This document shows, piece after piece, positions 50,866 to 61,899 of a DNA stretch of 64,000 nt. Position 1 is the first letter of the stretch, and each line of letters starts with the position of its first letter. A program made the position numbers and the translations under genes. The notes beneath the pieces were generated by a model. That model saw only the letters and a list, made by a program, of their open reading frames with translations, did no database searches and was not told where the DNA came from. Source of the stretch: Salinicola halophyticus (GTDB lineage: Bacteria; Pseudomonadota; Gammaproteobacteria; Pseudomonadales; Halomonadaceae); NCBI RefSeq assembly GCF_003206695.1, contig NZ_PZJN01000003.1:193220-257219 (forward strand), given 5' to 3'.

Positions 50866-52372
50866 CGAGAGCCACCTCCGGCGTCGGAACGTTCGAGTCG
50901 GCCCGAGCCAGCGTCAGCCGCCAGCGTTCGAGCAGATTGACCGCGGCGATAAGACGGTAATCAGCGGAGCCACGGGCATCGCTCATGGGCGTGAGTGAAT
51001 CGCGCAGCGCCTTTTTGGCGATCGCGAAGGCGTCTTCGCCGGGCGCCTGGCCTTCCAGTGCCGCCTCGACGGCCTGGAGCCGCAATGGAGTCGCCGCCAT
51101 GCCGCCGTAGGCGACGCGTACGTCCGCGAGAACGCCGTCCCTCAATCGCCAGCGAAAAGCGCCCAGCAGTGTCGAAATATCGTCCTCACGGCGTTTGGAA
51201 AGTTTCCATACCCGCAGCTCGTGATCGGCCCGGGGTTTGGGCAGATAGATGGCGGCAACACACTCGCCGGCCTCGAGCGCCGTCTTCTTGTAATCGAGGA
51301 AGAACGATTCGAGCGGTAATTCGCGGATACCCTCAGGGCCGGCCAGACGCAGCCTGGCATCCAGCGTCAGCAGCACCGGTGGGGTATCGCCGATCGGCGA
51401 CGCATTGGCGATATTGCCGCCCACGGTAGCGCGGTTGCGAATCTGGTCCGAGCCCAGCCGGGTCACCAGATGCGCGAACGCCGGATAGTGCTCGGCCAGC
51501 AGCGGCTCCCATTCGCGATAGGTAACCGCCGCACCGACCCACCAGCCGTTGGCCTCCTCCTCTATCTGGCGCAGTTCCCGTACCTGACGCAGATCGATCA
51601 ACGTATCGAACCGCTCAAGGCGCTGGGTCACGTCGAGCCACAGGTCCGTTGCACCGGCCACCAGCGGCGCCTCGGGATGGCGTTGCATCGTGGCGATGAG
51701 CTCGGCCAGCGTGGCCGGGGTCTGATAGCCGGGAGTCGACGAGTCGTCATCGGCTTCTGCGGATTGGCGAGTCAGCGCGCGAATCTGGTTCTCCAGCGCC
51801 GGATCGTCGGCCCAGGGCGGCCGAACGTCGGCGCGGTCGCCCATGCTCAAGGCGGCATCTCGAATCGGGCGATAGCCGGTACAACGGCAGAGATTGCCAC
51901 CCAGGCTGGCTTCGAGTCGGTGAGGATCCAGTGCTGCATCCGGCGTCTTGCGCTGCTGCTCATGCAGGGCGAACAGCGACATCACGATGCCGGGCGTACA
52001 GAAGCCGCACTGGCTGCCATGGCACGCCACCATCGAGGCCTGCGCCGGATGCAGCGCGTCGCCTCGGGCGAGACCTTCGACGGTGACCAGGTGCGCGCCC
52101 TGAAGCTGGTGCGCCGGCGTGATGCAGGCGTTGGCCGTGCGATAGGCGAGTGCTCGGTGGTCGTCTTTGGGATGGCCGTCTTGGGCATGGCCGTCTTGGG
52201 GATGGCCGTCTTGGGGATGAGCGATCGCCACGGTGCAGGCACCGCAGTCGCCGGAGGCACAGCCCTCCTTGGTACCACACTGGCCGAGCGGACCCCGTAG
52301 CAGTTCGAGGACGCTGGTGTCGGGGGTGACGGCCACTCGTTGGGGTTGGCCGTTGAGAAAGAATTCGATCAT
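50849..52372 (-). CDS. xdhA: Xanthine dehydrogenase, Fe-S/FAD subunit XdhA
   Basis: 507 residues: N-terminal [2Fe-2S] domain (Cys38, Cys43, Cys46, Cys83), second helical [2Fe-2S] domain (CHGSQCGFCTPG...CRCTGYRP), then the FAD domain (about 215-500; ATVGGNIANASPIGDTPPVL). It passes electrons from XdhB to NAD+. Between Cys46 and Cys83 is a 21-residue insertion of HPQDG repeats encoded by a 15-bp tandem repeat. First gene of the operon; a TetR-type palindrome lies 59 bp upstream. Confidence 0.95.
   Translation of the reverse strand: MIEFFLNGQPQRVAVTPDTSVLELLRGPLGQCGTKEGCASGDCGACTVAIAHPQDGHPQDGHAQDGHPKDDHRALAYRTANACITPAHQLQGAHLVTVEGLARGDALHPAQASMVACHGSQCGFCTPGIVMSLFALHEQQRKTPDAALDPHRLEASLGGNLCRCTGYRPIRDAALSMGDRADVRPPWADDPALENQIRALTRQSAEADDDSSTPGYQTPATLAELIATMQRHPEAPLVAGATDLWLDVTQRLERFDTLIDLRQVRELRQIEEEANGWWVGAAVTYREWEPLLAEHYPAFAHLVTRLGSDQIRNRATVGGNIANASPIGDTPPVLLTLDARLRLAGPEGIRELPLESFFLDYKKTALEAGECVAAIYLPKPRADHELRVWKLSKRREDDISTLLGAFRWRLRDGVLADVRVAYGGMAATPLRLQAVEAALEGQAPGEDAFAIAKKALRDSLTPMSDARGSADYRLIAAVNLLERWRLTLARADSNVPTPEVALDAYAH
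52157..52216 (-). repeat. 15-bp tandem repeat (x4) inside xdhA
   Basis: Units at 52157, 52172, 52187 and 52202 (plus strand ATGGCCGTCTTGGGG; the first copy is degenerate). The repeat length keeps frame and encodes HPQDG, HPQDG, HAQDG, HPKDD in XdhA residues ~52-71. Confidence 0.92.
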
Positions 52373-52430
52373 CGGGGACTCGTCGTTATCATTGTCTTGG
52401 TCAATGCGAGAAAGCGGTTCGTCAAAATCC

Positions 52431-52444
52431 TGACCGATCGGTCA
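52431..52444. promoter_or_regulatory. TetR-type operator palindrome in the xdhA-rutR-like gap
   Basis: TGACCGATCGGTCA is a perfect 14-bp palindrome; with the next A it fits the RutR half-site TTGACC/GGTCAA pattern. A further half-site TTGGTCAA occurs at 52397-52404. Both lie between xdhA and the divergent TetR-family gene. Confidence 0.72.
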
Positions 52445-52632
52445 ACTTTGAACAGCGTCTTCGATTCCAGCCGCGATGGCAAGTGCTCTCTACCAGCGTC
52501 TGAGCTGACCCGCCGGCAGACAACCCACTCAATTCAGCATAGCATCGGCACCGTGGACCACTAGGGCGCGTCCCGGGGCGGGCGATTTCATTTTGATAGA
52601 TGTGTGCAGATAGATGGGTGCAAGGAGCTCAG

Positions 52633-53259
52633 GTGGATAATCACGATCTTCCCGAAACCACGGCTCGGGAGCGTAACGAGCAGCGCATTTTCGAGGCTGC
52701 GGAAACCATCTTCGCCCGGCACGGTTACCGTGGCGCCAGCATCCAGGCGATCGCGGCGGCGGCCGGTATTCCCAAGTCGAACGTTCTCTATTACGTCGGC
52801 AGCAAGCGACGGCTCTACGTCACGCTGCTGGAACGCACGATGTGGCGGTGGAACGAGATGTTGAGCGATATCGATGTCGACGATTCCCCGGCAGAAGTGC
52901 TCGAGGCCTTCATTCGCAGCAAAATGCGGCTGAGTCAGACCCATCCCCAGAGTTCACGGCTTTTCGCCAACGAGATACTTCAGGGGGCACCGTTTCTGAA
53001 GGAATCGCTCTTCGACGAGATGCGGGAATGGATGGACGCTCGCACCCGGGTTTTCCGTCAGTGGGCGGAGCGCGGGCTGATGGATCCGGTGGATCCCGTT
53101 TGGCTCATATTCCTGATCTGGTCGGCGACCCAGCATTACGCGGACTTCGAAACCCAGATCGTTGGCATTACGCCTCGCGACGAGCTTGGAGAAGAGGACT
53201 TCCAGTCGGCCAGCGACTTCCTCTGTCAGGTCATCATCAAGGGGTGCGGGGCGCGCTAG
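52633..53259 (+). CDS. TetR-family regulator, RutR-like
   Basis: 208 residues: N-terminal helix-turn-helix (RIFEAAETIFARHGYRGASI...KSNVLYYVGSKRRLY) and a RutR/YcdC-type C-terminal domain (SRLFANEILQGAPFL, WMDARTRVFRQW). E. coli RutR senses uracil and thymine and controls pyrimidine and purine genes; here divergence from xdhABC-guaD and the RutR-like palindrome suggest purine catabolism control. The start is GTG at 52633 with AAGGAG 5-6 bases upstream; an ATG at 52600 has no site. Confidence 0.88.
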   Translation: MDNHDLPETTARERNEQRIFEAAETIFARHGYRGASIQAIAAAAGIPKSNVLYYVGSKRRLYVTLLERTMWRWNEMLSDIDVDDSPAEVLEAFIRSKMRLSQTHPQSSRLFANEILQGAPFLKESLFDEMREWMDARTRVFRQWAERGLMDPVDPVWLIFLIWSATQHYADFETQIVGITPRDELGEEDFQSASDFLCQVIIKGCGAR

Positions 53260-53642
53260 CGAAACCGTCGATCGGTATTGGCAGGGGACGAAGGCTATCG
53301 ATTGGGAATCGGGTAGAAAACGGCGGGGGCAGAAGAGCGAAGATATAATCACTGATTCAAACTCGGATGCGAGTCCCTTCGCGCTCGACTTCCTATCGAG
53401 TCTCTACCTTGAGGGCCGGCAACGTCCTGTTGCACTGCTGTCGATCCCTGAACGCGCTCCTTGCGAGTGCGTATCATCCGTGAAGGTGCCTCCTTGCCGC
53501 AGCGGCGTCCTGCCGTTGCCAGTGTAGCCGACTCGGGATCGACAAAGCGAACCGGAAATTGGCTAAAAACCGTTAATTTACAAAGTGATACGCCTGCTTG
53601 TTAATTCGCTTGCTAGCTTTCTTCAAGTCATTGTTTTGTAAA
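53260..53642. other. Gene-free region between rutR-like gene and modC
   Basis: 383 bp between convergent genes. The right third is A+T-rich and contains TTTACAAA (53577-53584) and its inverse TTTGTAAA (53635-53642), 50 bp apart. No gene, tRNA or clear terminator was recognised. Confidence 0.5.
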
Positions 53643-54805
<1,163 letters not shown>

Positions 54806-54809
<4 letters not shown>

Positions 54810-55519
54810 CGATCACGCTCCTCGAGACGCTGCCGGGCCCGGCGAGCCAGCCATTCCGACGCCATCAGTGAGAGCATGGCGATCACGATCGACAGCACGC
54901 ACAGGCGCGCCGCGGCGGCTTCCTTGCCGGGTGTCTGGATCAACGTGTAGAGCGCTAACGGCAGGGTGCGCGTTTCACCGGGAATGTTCGAGGCAAAGGT
55001 GATGGTGGCGCCGAATTCCGACAGCGCCCGGGCGAACGCCAGCACCGTCCCGGTCAACAGTCCCGGTATCGCCAGTGGCAGCGTGATCGTGAACAGTACG
55101 CGCCAGCGATTGGCGCCCAGCGTCCCGGCGGCCGCTTCCAGTTTGGGGTCGACCGCTTCGAGCGAGAGCCGCACGGCGCGAACCAGCAGCGGAAACGCCA
55201 TCACGCCGCCGGCAATCGCGGCGCCCTGCCAGGTAAAGGGCAGCGACAGGCCGAAGCCTTGATAGAGCCACTGGCCCAGCCAGCCGTTGCGTCCCAACGA
55301 TAGCAGCAGCAGATAGCCCACCACGACCGGCGGCAGCACCAGCGGCAGATGAAGCAGGCCGTCGAGCAGGGCCTTGCCGCGAAACTCGTGGCGCGCCAGT
55401 AGCCAGGCGACGGCGATGCCGGGAAGCAGAATCCAGCCGACCGCACTGCCAGCGATCTTCAGGCTGAGGGTAATGGCCTGCCATTCGGCATCGGAGAGCG
55501 CTATCGACTCGAATAACAT
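54806..55519 (-). CDS. modB: Molybdate ABC transporter permease ModB
   Basis: 237 residues with five or six membrane helices and the permease EAA loop (LEAAAGTLGANRWRVLFTITLP) that contacts ModC. The block ARALSEFGATITFASNIPGETRTLPLALY is typical of ModB. It lies 12 bp after modA and overlaps modC by ATGA. Confidence 0.95.
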
Positions 55520-55531
55520 CAGGATTGTGAC

Positions 55532-56323
55532 TCAGTCGGCGTTCGCAGGGGTGAACCCGTAGCGGGAAAAGATCGAGAGCGCATCATCGCCGGCCAACCA
55601 TTGCCGAAACGCTTGGGTCGCATCGCTCGGCTGCGGGTCGACCACGGCGAGGGGATAGGTGATCGGATCGTGACTGTCGTCGGGGAAAACGCCGACCTCC
55701 TTGACCCGGTCACTGGCTTTGGCGTCGGTTTCGTAGACGATACCCAGCGGCGCTTCGCTACGTTCGACCAGCGCCATGGCAGCGCGCACATTGTCGCCGT
55801 TGGCGAGGCGCGATTCCAGCGCATCCCATTCGCCGATCGACTGCAGCGCCTCCTTGGCGTAGATGCCGGCCGGCACATGACTGGTCTCGCCCACCGATAG
55901 GCGTTGGCCGTCTTCGAGCTGCGACGCGATCGGGGTATCGCCGCCGGGCGTGAAGTCCGCGATGTCGCTTTGCGCCGGCGCGATCAACACCAGCCGGTTC
56001 CGGAGCAGGTCCACGCGCTCGCCGAGCGTTACGTGCTGGTCGTCGAGCCAGTCCATCCACTGTTCATTGGCGGAGATATAGATGTCGGCCGGCGCGCCGC
56101 TGGCGATCTGGCGCGCCAGCGTCGACGATGACGCGTAGACCGGGACGATATCGACGTCATGATCGGCTTCATAAGCGTCAATTGCGTCGTCCATGGCATT
56201 GGTCATCGAGGCAGCGGCATAGACCTGGACCTGTGCTCCAGAATCGCCGGCATGGGCCGCAACCGGGAGGAAAAAGAGTGCTGCCAGCCAGTGGCGCTGA
56301 ATTCGATGAGCCGGAGAAGTCAT
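55532..56323 (-). CDS. modA: Molybdate-binding periplasmic protein ModA
   Basis: 263 residues with a signal peptide (cleavage near AHAG, residue ~25). Oxyanion-binding elements YAAASMTNAMD, VYASSSTLARQI and GAPADIYISANEQWM are present; it binds molybdate/tungstate and delivers it to ModBC. A candidate ModE site lies between its promoter and its start codon (56332-56355). Confidence 0.95.
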   Translation of the reverse strand: MTSPAHRIQRHWLAALFFLPVAAHAGDSGAQVQVYAAASMTNAMDDAIDAYEADHDVDIVPVYASSSTLARQIASGAPADIYISANEQWMDWLDDQHVTLGERVDLLRNRLVLIAPAQSDIADFTPGGDTPIASQLEDGQRLSVGETSHVPAGIYAKEALQSIGEWDALESRLANGDNVRAAMALVERSEAPLGIVYETDAKASDRVKEVGVFPDDSHDPITYPLAVVDPQPSDATQAFRQWLAGDDALSIFSRYGFTPANAD

Positions 56324-56331
56324 GGGTTTCT

Positions 56332-56368
56332 CGCTATGTCTGAATGGAAATAACGGGAAATCACTATA
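56332..56368 (-). promoter_or_regulatory. modA promoter -10 and candidate ModE operator
   Basis: Plus-strand reading: CGCTATGT (56332-56339), 8 bases, AAATAACG (56348-56355), an imperfect palindrome close to the known ModE pattern (CGTTATAT...ATATAACG; 6/8 and 7/8). On the minus strand a TATAGT -10 box (56363-56368) lies just upstream, so the site would cover the transcription start, as ModE repression requires. Confidence 0.6.
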
Positions 56369-56413
56369 GACGCCGGCGATGCATTGGTCGACAGAAAAAC
56401 CGAGGGCTGGTTA

Positions 56414-56797
56414 TCAGTCGGCGCCGTTTTCTTCGGCCGGAGGCCGGGGGGAGAGATGATTCAGCAGCGCTTCGCCGTGGCGATTGCAGGCCAGATCGGC
56501 CATTAGCCGGTGGTACTCCTCGATGAGCGCGTGGCCATGAGCGGTCAGCGTGGCGCCACCGCGCTGGGTACCGCCGGTGACGGTATCGATCACCGGCGCA
56601 GCGAGATGGCGATTCATGGTCTCGAGAAGCTGCCAGGCCTTCTTGTAGCTCAATCCCATTTCCCGGCACGCCGCGGCGATCGAGCCATGCCGCCCGATCG
56701 CCTCCAGCAGCTCGATCTTGCCGGGACCGATCACGATCTCCTTGTCGACGACCAGACGAAGTTGAAATCGCGGCGACGGGTGGTGCGTTCGGGTCAT
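56414..56797 (-). CDS. ModE-type regulator lacking the molybdate-binding domains
   Basis: 127 residues: the N-terminal ModE winged helix (GPGKIELLEAIGRHGSIAAA, MGLSYKKAWQLLETMNRH, VIDTVTGGTQRGGATLT) followed by a short ~30-residue tail. E. coli ModE is about twice as long and has two TOBE domains that bind molybdate; these are missing. Proteins of this short form exist in many bacteria. It is 90 bp upstream of modA on the same strand and likely regulates modABC at the 56332-56355 site. Confidence 0.88.
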   Translation of the reverse strand: MTRTHHPSPRFQLRLVVDKEIVIGPGKIELLEAIGRHGSIAAACREMGLSYKKAWQLLETMNRHLAAPVIDTVTGGTQRGGATLTAHGHALIEEYHRLMADLACNRHGEALLNHLSPRPPAEENGAD

Positions 56798-56876
56798 GGC
56801 GGCATCATGGTGGTGGCGAGGTCCTCATATTAACACGGGCTCGTTTTAACACAGACGCTCGCCTTGGGCCCATGGT

Positions 56877-58271
56877 TCACGCCGTCTGCGCGACTTCGCG
56901 GTAGGTGCCGAATCGCCAGCGCAGCCAGTCCACGATCACGAACAACGCCAGGCTGGCTCCCATTACCGGCAGCGCGTAGCCGCAGGCCAGCGCGATGAGA
57001 ATGGTGCAGATCTGGGACCGTCGTCCCATGCGCCGGAAGAGCGCGGTCAGCGTCTGCGTGTCGCGGGAAGCCGTGGCTCGCCGACGCCACCACATCACGT
57101 AGCCCCAGCAGATCAGTGTCGCGAGGCTCGCAGCGAAGGCGACCAGCACCAACTGATTGGCCAGTCCGAACAGTACCCCCATGTGCAGATCGATCCCCCA
57201 CCGGGTCAGCTTGGCGGCCAGCGGGAAGGTGGCAAAGTCGGTTCGATCGGTAACGGCAAAGGTCTGCGGGTCCAGTGCGACCTGATCGACCTGGGTCGGC
57301 CATTCCCGGCCGATCTCGCGAATCTGCCAGGCCTTCTGCGGCGAACCCGGCGGCACGATCTCGATCTTGTCGGCGTCGATGCCGGCGGCTCTGGCTGCAT
57401 GCAGGGCTTGGTCGAAGTCGTCCAGCGACCGTGCCGTTTCGTCGGTCATGTCCATCCCGGCATGTTGCTTCGCGGCATGATGGGCGGCGTGAGGATCGGC
57501 GTTTTGCGCCGAGCCGGAATGCCCGGCCAGATCGGTGGAGACGCTGGGCGTGCCCCAGCCCCAGGCATGGCGCAGCTGCGCGATGTTGCCGCCGGCCCAC
57601 TGAGACCAGGTCAGTCCCGTGGCGGAGAAGAACAGCAGCCCGATCAGCGCGAAGGCCCCCAGGGTGGCATGACGCTGGCGCAAGCGCTGCGGTCCGTTCT
57701 CCCGCCGTACGGCGCGTCGGCGCCGCCACCATAGAAAGCCGCCACCCAGCGCGGCGATCCACAGCCAGGAGGCCGCTAGCTCGCTGTAGAGACGGCCGAC
57801 ATCGCCCAGCAGCAGGCTACGATGGAACTGATCGATGGTGGTGCGCAGCGGTAACACCCCGCTGGTCCCGTAGACCGGCATGTCGCCGCGGATCTCCAGC
57901 GTCACCGGGTCGACGAACAGCGCGCGATGTTCTGAGGCACCGTAGGCATCGCCACCGAACATCACCCGTGTCGTCATCCCCGCTTCTGGTGCGGGCCGAA
58001 CGGCCGCGGGCGGGGAAGAGATGTCAACGGCTTGCTGCGCGGCCTCGATCTGGCGTGACAGCGGCTGCGCTTCGCCGCTGCTCTGCGTAGTCAGGGCGTC
58101 GTGATAGAGCCAGTTCTCGAGTTGCGGGGTCAGCGCGTAGGCAATGCCGGAGAGCGCGGCTACCAGCAGGAAAGGGCCGATGAAAAGGCCGACGTAAAAA
58201 TGAAGGCGCATGATCAGTGAGACCCATGCGGAAGACGTGCGGCGATCGGCCGCCGGGGGAGCGGTGTCCAT
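56877..58271 (-). CDS. PepSY-associated transmembrane protein
   Basis: 464 residues with four or more membrane helices (PepSY_TM, PiuB-like): LHFYVGLFIGPFLLVAALSG near the start, a DQFHRSLLLGDVGR segment, and later GIDLHMGVLFGLANQLV. Periplasmic PepSY regions lie between them. The family is linked to siderophore-iron reduction and to copper handling. A His/Met-rich loop (DPHAAHHAAKQHAGMDM) and the adjacent DUF2946 gene point to copper. ATG 58271 has GGAG upstream; a longer frame is rejected. Confidence 0.85.
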   Translation of the reverse strand: MDTAPPAADRRTSSAWVSLIMRLHFYVGLFIGPFLLVAALSGIAYALTPQLENWLYHDALTTQSSGEAQPLSRQIEAAQQAVDISSPPAAVRPAPEAGMTTRVMFGGDAYGASEHRALFVDPVTLEIRGDMPVYGTSGVLPLRTTIDQFHRSLLLGDVGRLYSELAASWLWIAALGGGFLWWRRRRAVRRENGPQRLRQRHATLGAFALIGLLFFSATGLTWSQWAGGNIAQLRHAWGWGTPSVSTDLAGHSGSAQNADPHAAHHAAKQHAGMDMTDETARSLDDFDQALHAARAAGIDADKIEIVPPGSPQKAWQIREIGREWPTQVDQVALDPQTFAVTDRTDFATFPLAAKLTRWGIDLHMGVLFGLANQLVLVAFAASLATLICWGYVMWWRRRATASRDTQTLTALFRRMGRRSQICTILIALACGYALPVMGASLALFVIVDWLRWRFGTYREVAQTA

Positions 58272-58455
58272 GGTGGAACTCCAAGCCTGAGCCAGTATGC
58301 AGCGCCAGGATGCCGAAGCATCGAGCGCGTACGGAACGTCGCCGGCCATGCATCCCACGAAACTGCAATCTCGAAGAATGCAGTCTCGGGGAATCCGGTC
58401 GCGAAGATTTCTATCTCGCGAGACGGCAGGCAGCGGCGATGAGAGACGAGTGGAT

Positions 58456-58851
58456 TCAGGCTCGGGGCGGTGCTCGCGAGGCGTAGCGGGGGTAGACCGG
58501 TGCAGTGGACGGCGACGTTTCGATCGCCAGCAGTGGGCGAGCCGCTGGCGGCGGCGTCACCGGGGGCATCACTCGAGGTGGTTCGATCCCCGGGGCATGC
58601 AGGAAGAGCTCACAATAGCCGCACGCGGCCATGTCGAAGTGATGGACGAACTGGGCATCACCGACTGCCCGGGGATGATCGTGGCCGTGAGACCCGGCAT
58701 CGCCCTGGTGGGCCATCTCGGTCATGCCGCCGGTCGGCATCTCCATCAACCGCTGCATCTGGCTGATCAACGGCCCGGTGAACGCCATCAACATGGCGAA
58801 CAGCGCAAGCGCGGTCAGCGGGCGGTACCAGCGGTGCCAGAAATGCGTCAT
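58456..58851 (-). CDS. DUF2946 family protein
   Basis: 131 residues with one N-terminal membrane helix (about 10-30) and the family motif HFDMAACGYCELF, a CxxC pair preceded by His, plus a His-rich stretch (HGHDHP). Function is unknown; members occur next to copper-linked TonB receptors and PepSY membrane proteins, as here. The C-terminus is Pro-rich. It lies 184 bp upstream of the PepSY gene on the same strand. Confidence 0.82.
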   Translation of the reverse strand: MTHFWHRWYRPLTALALFAMLMAFTGPLISQMQRLMEMPTGGMTEMAHQGDAGSHGHDHPRAVGDAQFVHHFDMAACGYCELFLHAPGIEPPRVMPPVTPPPAARPLLAIETSPSTAPVYPRYASRAPPRA

Positions 58852-58933
58852 ATCCGTTCCAGGACGCCATCGTCAGTCCGCGACTCTACCCGTTGGCGGT
58901 TTTGTCGCCAATCCTGTCTGGCCGGGTGTGGGG

Positions 58934-59518
58934 TTATGTCGCACCCCAGGTCGCACCCGACGTCACGCTCAAAGTGAAGTCCTGTCGGGCCGACACGGTC
59001 TCGACGTTCGCTCGCTCGTGCTCGAGCAGCCAGCGCTTTCTGTCGACGCCGCCGGCGTAACCGGTCAGCTTGCCGTTGCTGCCAATGACCCGGTGGCAGG
59101 GCACGATCAACGACAGCGGATTGCGTCCGTTCGCGGCACCGACTGCCCGAACCGCGAGCGGCGCATCGACGGCGACGGCGATGTCGCGATAACTCCGCGT
59201 GTGGCCGAAGGGAATGGCTTGAAGCGCCTGCCAAACGCGAGTCTGGAACTCGGTGCCACGTGGCGCGAGAGGCAGATCGAAGGCGGTCAGCTCACCTCGA
59301 AAATAAGCTTCGAGCTGCTCTGCGCAGCGCTCGGTAATGGCGTTGGGGTGTTCAATGATCTCGCTGCTTGCCGAAAATGCCAGCCAGGTCAGGCCGCGCT
59401 CGGTTGCGCGTATCACGATGGGACCGAGCGGGATCGACGCCGGCGGATGATAGATCTGGACGTAGTCTTCATGGCGGGCCGGAAGGCGTGGATCATCGAG
59501 GGGCGAGAAATGTTTCAT
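58934..59518 (-). CDS. ogt: Methylated-DNA--protein-cysteine methyltransferase
   Basis: 194 residues. The suicide acceptor Cys sits in the motif IVPCHRVIGSNGKLTGYAGG; the helix-turn-helix preceding it is FGHTRSYRDIAVAV. It repairs O6-alkylguanine in DNA. The ATG at 59518 overlaps the stop of the Ada-AlkA gene (ATGA), so the two repair proteins are made together as an adaptive-response-like operon. Confidence 0.94.
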   Translation of the reverse strand: MKHFSPLDDPRLPARHEDYVQIYHPPASIPLGPIVIRATERGLTWLAFSASSEIIEHPNAITERCAEQLEAYFRGELTAFDLPLAPRGTEFQTRVWQALQAIPFGHTRSYRDIAVAVDAPLAVRAVGAANGRNPLSLIVPCHRVIGSNGKLTGYAGGVDRKRWLLEHERANVETVSARQDFTLSVTSGATWGAT

Positions 59519-60894
59519 AGGATCTGATTCCACAGTTGCAGGGTGAGATAGCTGCGCCAGGGCGAGGCGGCAGCAGTGTCGATCGGCGACGGCACTGATG
59601 CATCCATGGCGGCGAGTGCGCGGCGCACGCCGACATCGCCGTCCAGCCAGACATCCGGATCGCCGTTGCCGCGAAAGGCGACCACGTTGGCCGTCCAGGG
59701 CCCGATGCCCTTGAGCGAGAGCCAATGATGAGGATCATCGCCGATCTCCCCGCCGGCGTAGGCAGTCGACAACCGGCGAACGGTGTCGCGGCGACTGCCG
59801 GGCAACTTGAGAAAACTCAGATCGCTGGCGGCAATGGTCTCGGCGGTGGGAAAGCGTCGGTGGCCATGGCCGTCGACTTCACCCAACCGATCGACCAATT
59901 GCTGGATCAGCCGGTTGGCGGCGGCGATCGAAATCTGCTGCCCCAGGACGGCGCGGATACCGGCCTCGAACACGTGCCATGCGCCCGGCAGACGCAGGCC
60001 CTCGGCCAGTGCCATCCCGGGGACCGACTGCCGCAGATGATCTTCGATGGTGCGGGTGTCGGCATCCAGATCCAGCATGCGGCGGATCTGGCGAACGATT
60101 GCGTTGAGATCGCCTAGCTCGCTGAGCTCTAGCGTCACGTCGAACTGATGGTGCTCGGGATCGTGCATGGCCTCGAAGTGACCGGTCGTCGTGCCGTAGC
60201 GGATCGTGCGGCCGAACGAGCCTTTGCCTACCCATTCCAGACCTTCGATGAGATGAAGCGCGTAGAAATGGCGTAGCCGTTCCCACTCATAAGGCGGGCG
60301 GTAGGCCAGTTTCAGGTTGAGTGCGGCACCGGGTTGGCTACGACGGCGTCGGATAGCGGAAGGCGTCAGCGACATCTGGCGTTTGAAGGCGTCGTTGAAG
60401 CGGCGCAGGCTGGCGAACCCGCTGGCATGGGCGATATCGGCTACCGGCAGAGTCGTTTCGTGAAGCAGTTTCTTGGCGAACAGACACTGGCGGTAGAGGG
60501 AGTAGGCCTTGGGCGATACGCCGAAACGCTGTTGAAAAAGCTGGCGCAGATAGCGCTCACCGATCCCCAGCCTCTCGCAGAGCGTGGTGATATTGCCGCT
60601 CTGCAGCGCGCCGTCGTCGATCAGGCTTGTGGCTCGCGTCAGCGTGGTTCTGGTGCCCATCCATGCGGGAGAATCCGGGGCGCTGTCCGGTCGGCAGCGT
60701 AGACACGGCCTGAAACCTGCGCTGGACGCTGCCACCGCCGACTCGAAGTAGCGCACGTGGCGTTCCTGTGGGAGCGTTGCCGGGCAGATGGGACGACAGA
60801 AGATCCCGGTGCTGCTGACGGCAATGAAGAAGTGACCGTCGAAGCGGGCGTCGCGGGCCAGGCGTGCACTTCGGCATTGTCGGGGATCGAGCAT
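59515..60894 (-). CDS. Ada-type regulator fused to AlkA DNA glycosylase
   Basis: 459 residues in three parts: an Ada N-terminal zinc/methylphosphotriester domain with four Cys (GIFCRPICPA...CLRCRP), an AraC helix-turn-helix (about 85-185; DIAHASGFASLRRFNDAFKR), and a 3-methyladenine glycosylase II domain (about 195-459) with the helix-hairpin-helix LKGIGPWTANVVAFR and catalytic Asp in GDPDVWL. It senses methylated DNA and removes alkylated bases. ATG 60894 (MLDPRQC, AGGA 8 bases upstream) is preferred; ATG 60912 is possible. Confidence 0.92.
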   Translation of the reverse strand: MLDPRQCRSARLARDARFDGHFFIAVSSTGIFCRPICPATLPQERHVRYFESAVAASSAGFRPCLRCRPDSAPDSPAWMGTRTTLTRATSLIDDGALQSGNITTLCERLGIGERYLRQLFQQRFGVSPKAYSLYRQCLFAKKLLHETTLPVADIAHASGFASLRRFNDAFKRQMSLTPSAIRRRRSQPGAALNLKLAYRPPYEWERLRHFYALHLIEGLEWVGKGSFGRTIRYGTTTGHFEAMHDPEHHQFDVTLELSELGDLNAIVRQIRRMLDLDADTRTIEDHLRQSVPGMALAEGLRLPGAWHVFEAGIRAVLGQQISIAAANRLIQQLVDRLGEVDGHGHRRFPTAETIAASDLSFLKLPGSRRDTVRRLSTAYAGGEIGDDPHHWLSLKGIGPWTANVVAFRGNGDPDVWLDGDVGVRRALAAMDASVPSPIDTAAASPWRSYLTLQLWNQIL

Positions 60895-61044
60895 GGCGTG
60901 CGTCCTGATCATCGTCTCGGAGCCATTGTAACGCCTGACCACGGATTGGCTGGCCGGATCCGGCACTCAATGATACTCCCATCCGCGAAGCGAATTCGCT
61001 AAGCTGGCGGGACGTGGAAAGTTGTATTTTATGGGCCGAAATGA

Positions 61045-61898
<854 letters not shown>

Positions 61899-61899
<1 letters not shown>

